Source of the DNA: Alcaligenes endophyticus
Lineage (GTDB): Bacteria > Pseudomonadota > Gammaproteobacteria > Burkholderiales > Burkholderiaceae_B
NCBI RefSeq assembly: GCF_026344035.1
Contig: NZ_JAPKND010000001.1
Location: 620,001 to 684,000 of the forward strand
DNA: 64,000 bases
Direction of reading: 5' to 3'
Both the position numbers and the translations under genes were made by a program. The notes below the pieces were generated by a model. It saw only the letters and a list, made by a program, of their open reading frames with translations. It made no database searches and was not told the origin of the DNA. Shown in pieces: positions 63,392-64,000 of the stretch (the first letter of the stretch is position 1; every line of letters starts with the position of its first letter).

Positions 63392-64000
63392 TCACGTTGG
63401 CGATTGCCAGTTTTCACCTTTCTGGCGAATAGGGTCAAGGCGGGTCGTATCGTTAAACAAAGCGCCCTCCAAAATGGTGTTTTGCTCGGATAGACCATGC
63501 AAGTTACACACATCGAAGCTCGCATTGCGAAGGCTGGCCTCATCGAACACTGCATGCGAAAGATCGCATAAATTAAAGCTAGCTTCATCAAAAACAGCAC
63601 GGCTGGCGTCCATACTTATTAAGGGGGTCACACGCCAACGGCTGGCTATCGCTCTCGCTCCAGCCAGTTTCGTTAATGAAAAATCACAAATATGAAACGA
63701 GCTACCATCTAAATTGGCTTGGCTAAGATTAGCCATGGCGAAGTTGCTGTCTTCTGCGGTCATATGGCTAAGATTAGCGCCTTGCAAGTTGGCTTTCACA
63801 AACTGGGTTTGCGTAAGGCTTGCCCCCTGAAAATTGGCGCCTTGCAAATTGGCCTCGATAAACAAGGTTAAGGCCAGACTGCAATCCGGAAACTGCTGGC
63901 CCTGTAAGTTGGCCTCCATGAACATGGCCTGAGTCATGTCATTGTTGCCAAAATAGGCGCTATTGAGTTCGCAATTAAGCGCCATCATGCGCTGTAAGTT
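63392..64000 (-). CDS. Pentapeptide-repeat protein, 5' end beyond the window
   Basis: The open frame continues to the right edge (…NLQRM before the ATG at 63988), so this is the C-terminal 202 residues of a larger protein. It is built of A(N/D)LXX pentapeptide repeats, for example ANLQGANFQGASLTQ and AMANLSQANLDGSSF, forming a right-handed quadrilateral beta-helix. The final 60 residues have weaker repeats and end ENWQSPT. In many T6SS loci a DUF2169 domain is fused to such repeats and acts with DUF3540 and DUF4150, which follow here. The internal ATG has no ribosome site, so it is unlikely to be the start. Confidence 0.82.
   Translation of the reverse strand, partial: NLQRMMALNCELNSAYFGNNDMTQAMFMEANLQGQQFPDCSLALTLFIEANLQGANFQGASLTQTQFVKANLQGANLSHMTAEDSNFAMANLSQANLDGSSFHICDFSLTKLAGARAIASRWRVTPLISMDASRAVFDEASFNLCDLSHAVFDEASLRNASFDVCNLHGLSEQNTILEGALFNDTTRLDPIRQKGENWQSPT

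Overview
This window reads like a gammaproteobacterium-free, beta-proteobacterial chromosome, most likely Burkholderiales and plausibly Alcaligenaceae. The support is the pair of Bug-type (tripartite tricarboxylate transporter family) periplasmic receptors, the wlb/wbp-like set for a diacetamido-uronic acid sugar in the order known from Bordetella wlbABC, the meta-cleavage catabolic operon, and a type VI secretion locus with DUF4150/DUF3540/pentapeptide proteins. The genus cannot be fixed from the sequence alone. No tRNA, rRNA, CRISPR array or intact insertion sequence was recognised.

Layout. 1-6.3 kb (minus strand): an O-antigen-type operon, wbpB-wbpD-wbpE, then a gene remnant next to a strong hairpin, then wzx, wbpG and the start of a membrane protein (probable polymerase) that runs off the left edge. 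A MarR-type polysaccharide regulator gene precedes it. 6.7-7.7 kb (plus): a Wzz-like chain-length regulator. 8.4-26.3 kb (plus): an rfaH gene, a strong terminator, then a perfect hairpin overlapping an ops element, followed by a long capsule/exopolysaccharide operon: initiating sugar transferase, wza, wzc, a GfcA-like small protein, a YjbH-like protein, a MORN protein, wzx, and a strongly AT-rich serotype-type segment (FrhB-like protein, pyruvyl transferase, four glycosyltransferases and a Wzy-like protein). A VanZ-like gene follows at 26.4 kb.

26.9-30.5 kb (minus): a helical protein and a lipoprotein of unknown function, then an autotransporter. 30.7-38.35 kb (minus): a nine-gene catabolic operon in transcription order Bug receptor, GntR regulator, extradiol dioxygenase, small lipocalin-like protein, meta-cleavage hydrolase, dienoate hydratase, acetaldehyde dehydrogenase, hydroxy-oxovalerate aldolase, SDR. 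Together these would take a catechol-type diol to pyruvate and acetyl-CoA. 38.6-40.85 kb: a deaminase gene, followed by an AT-rich insert carrying an AAA+ ATPase, three clusters of 10-bp-phased repeats, and a second diverged copy of the last 122 bp of the deaminase gene. This looks like an integrated element and is the most unusual structure here.

40.9-46.6 kb: an IclR regulator divergent from an acyl-CoA dehydrogenase, acyl-CoA ligase, cyclase-family protein and Bug receptor operon, with two IclR-type operator candidates between them. 46.8-64 kb (minus): a type VI secretion locus, transcribed tssJ-tssK-tssL-tssM and then tssB-tssC-hcp-tssH-unknown-tssA, preceded by PAAR-like DUF4150, DUF3540 and pentapeptide-repeat genes. 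TssM carries a C-terminal LysM domain. tssE, tssF, tssG and vgrG are not in the window.
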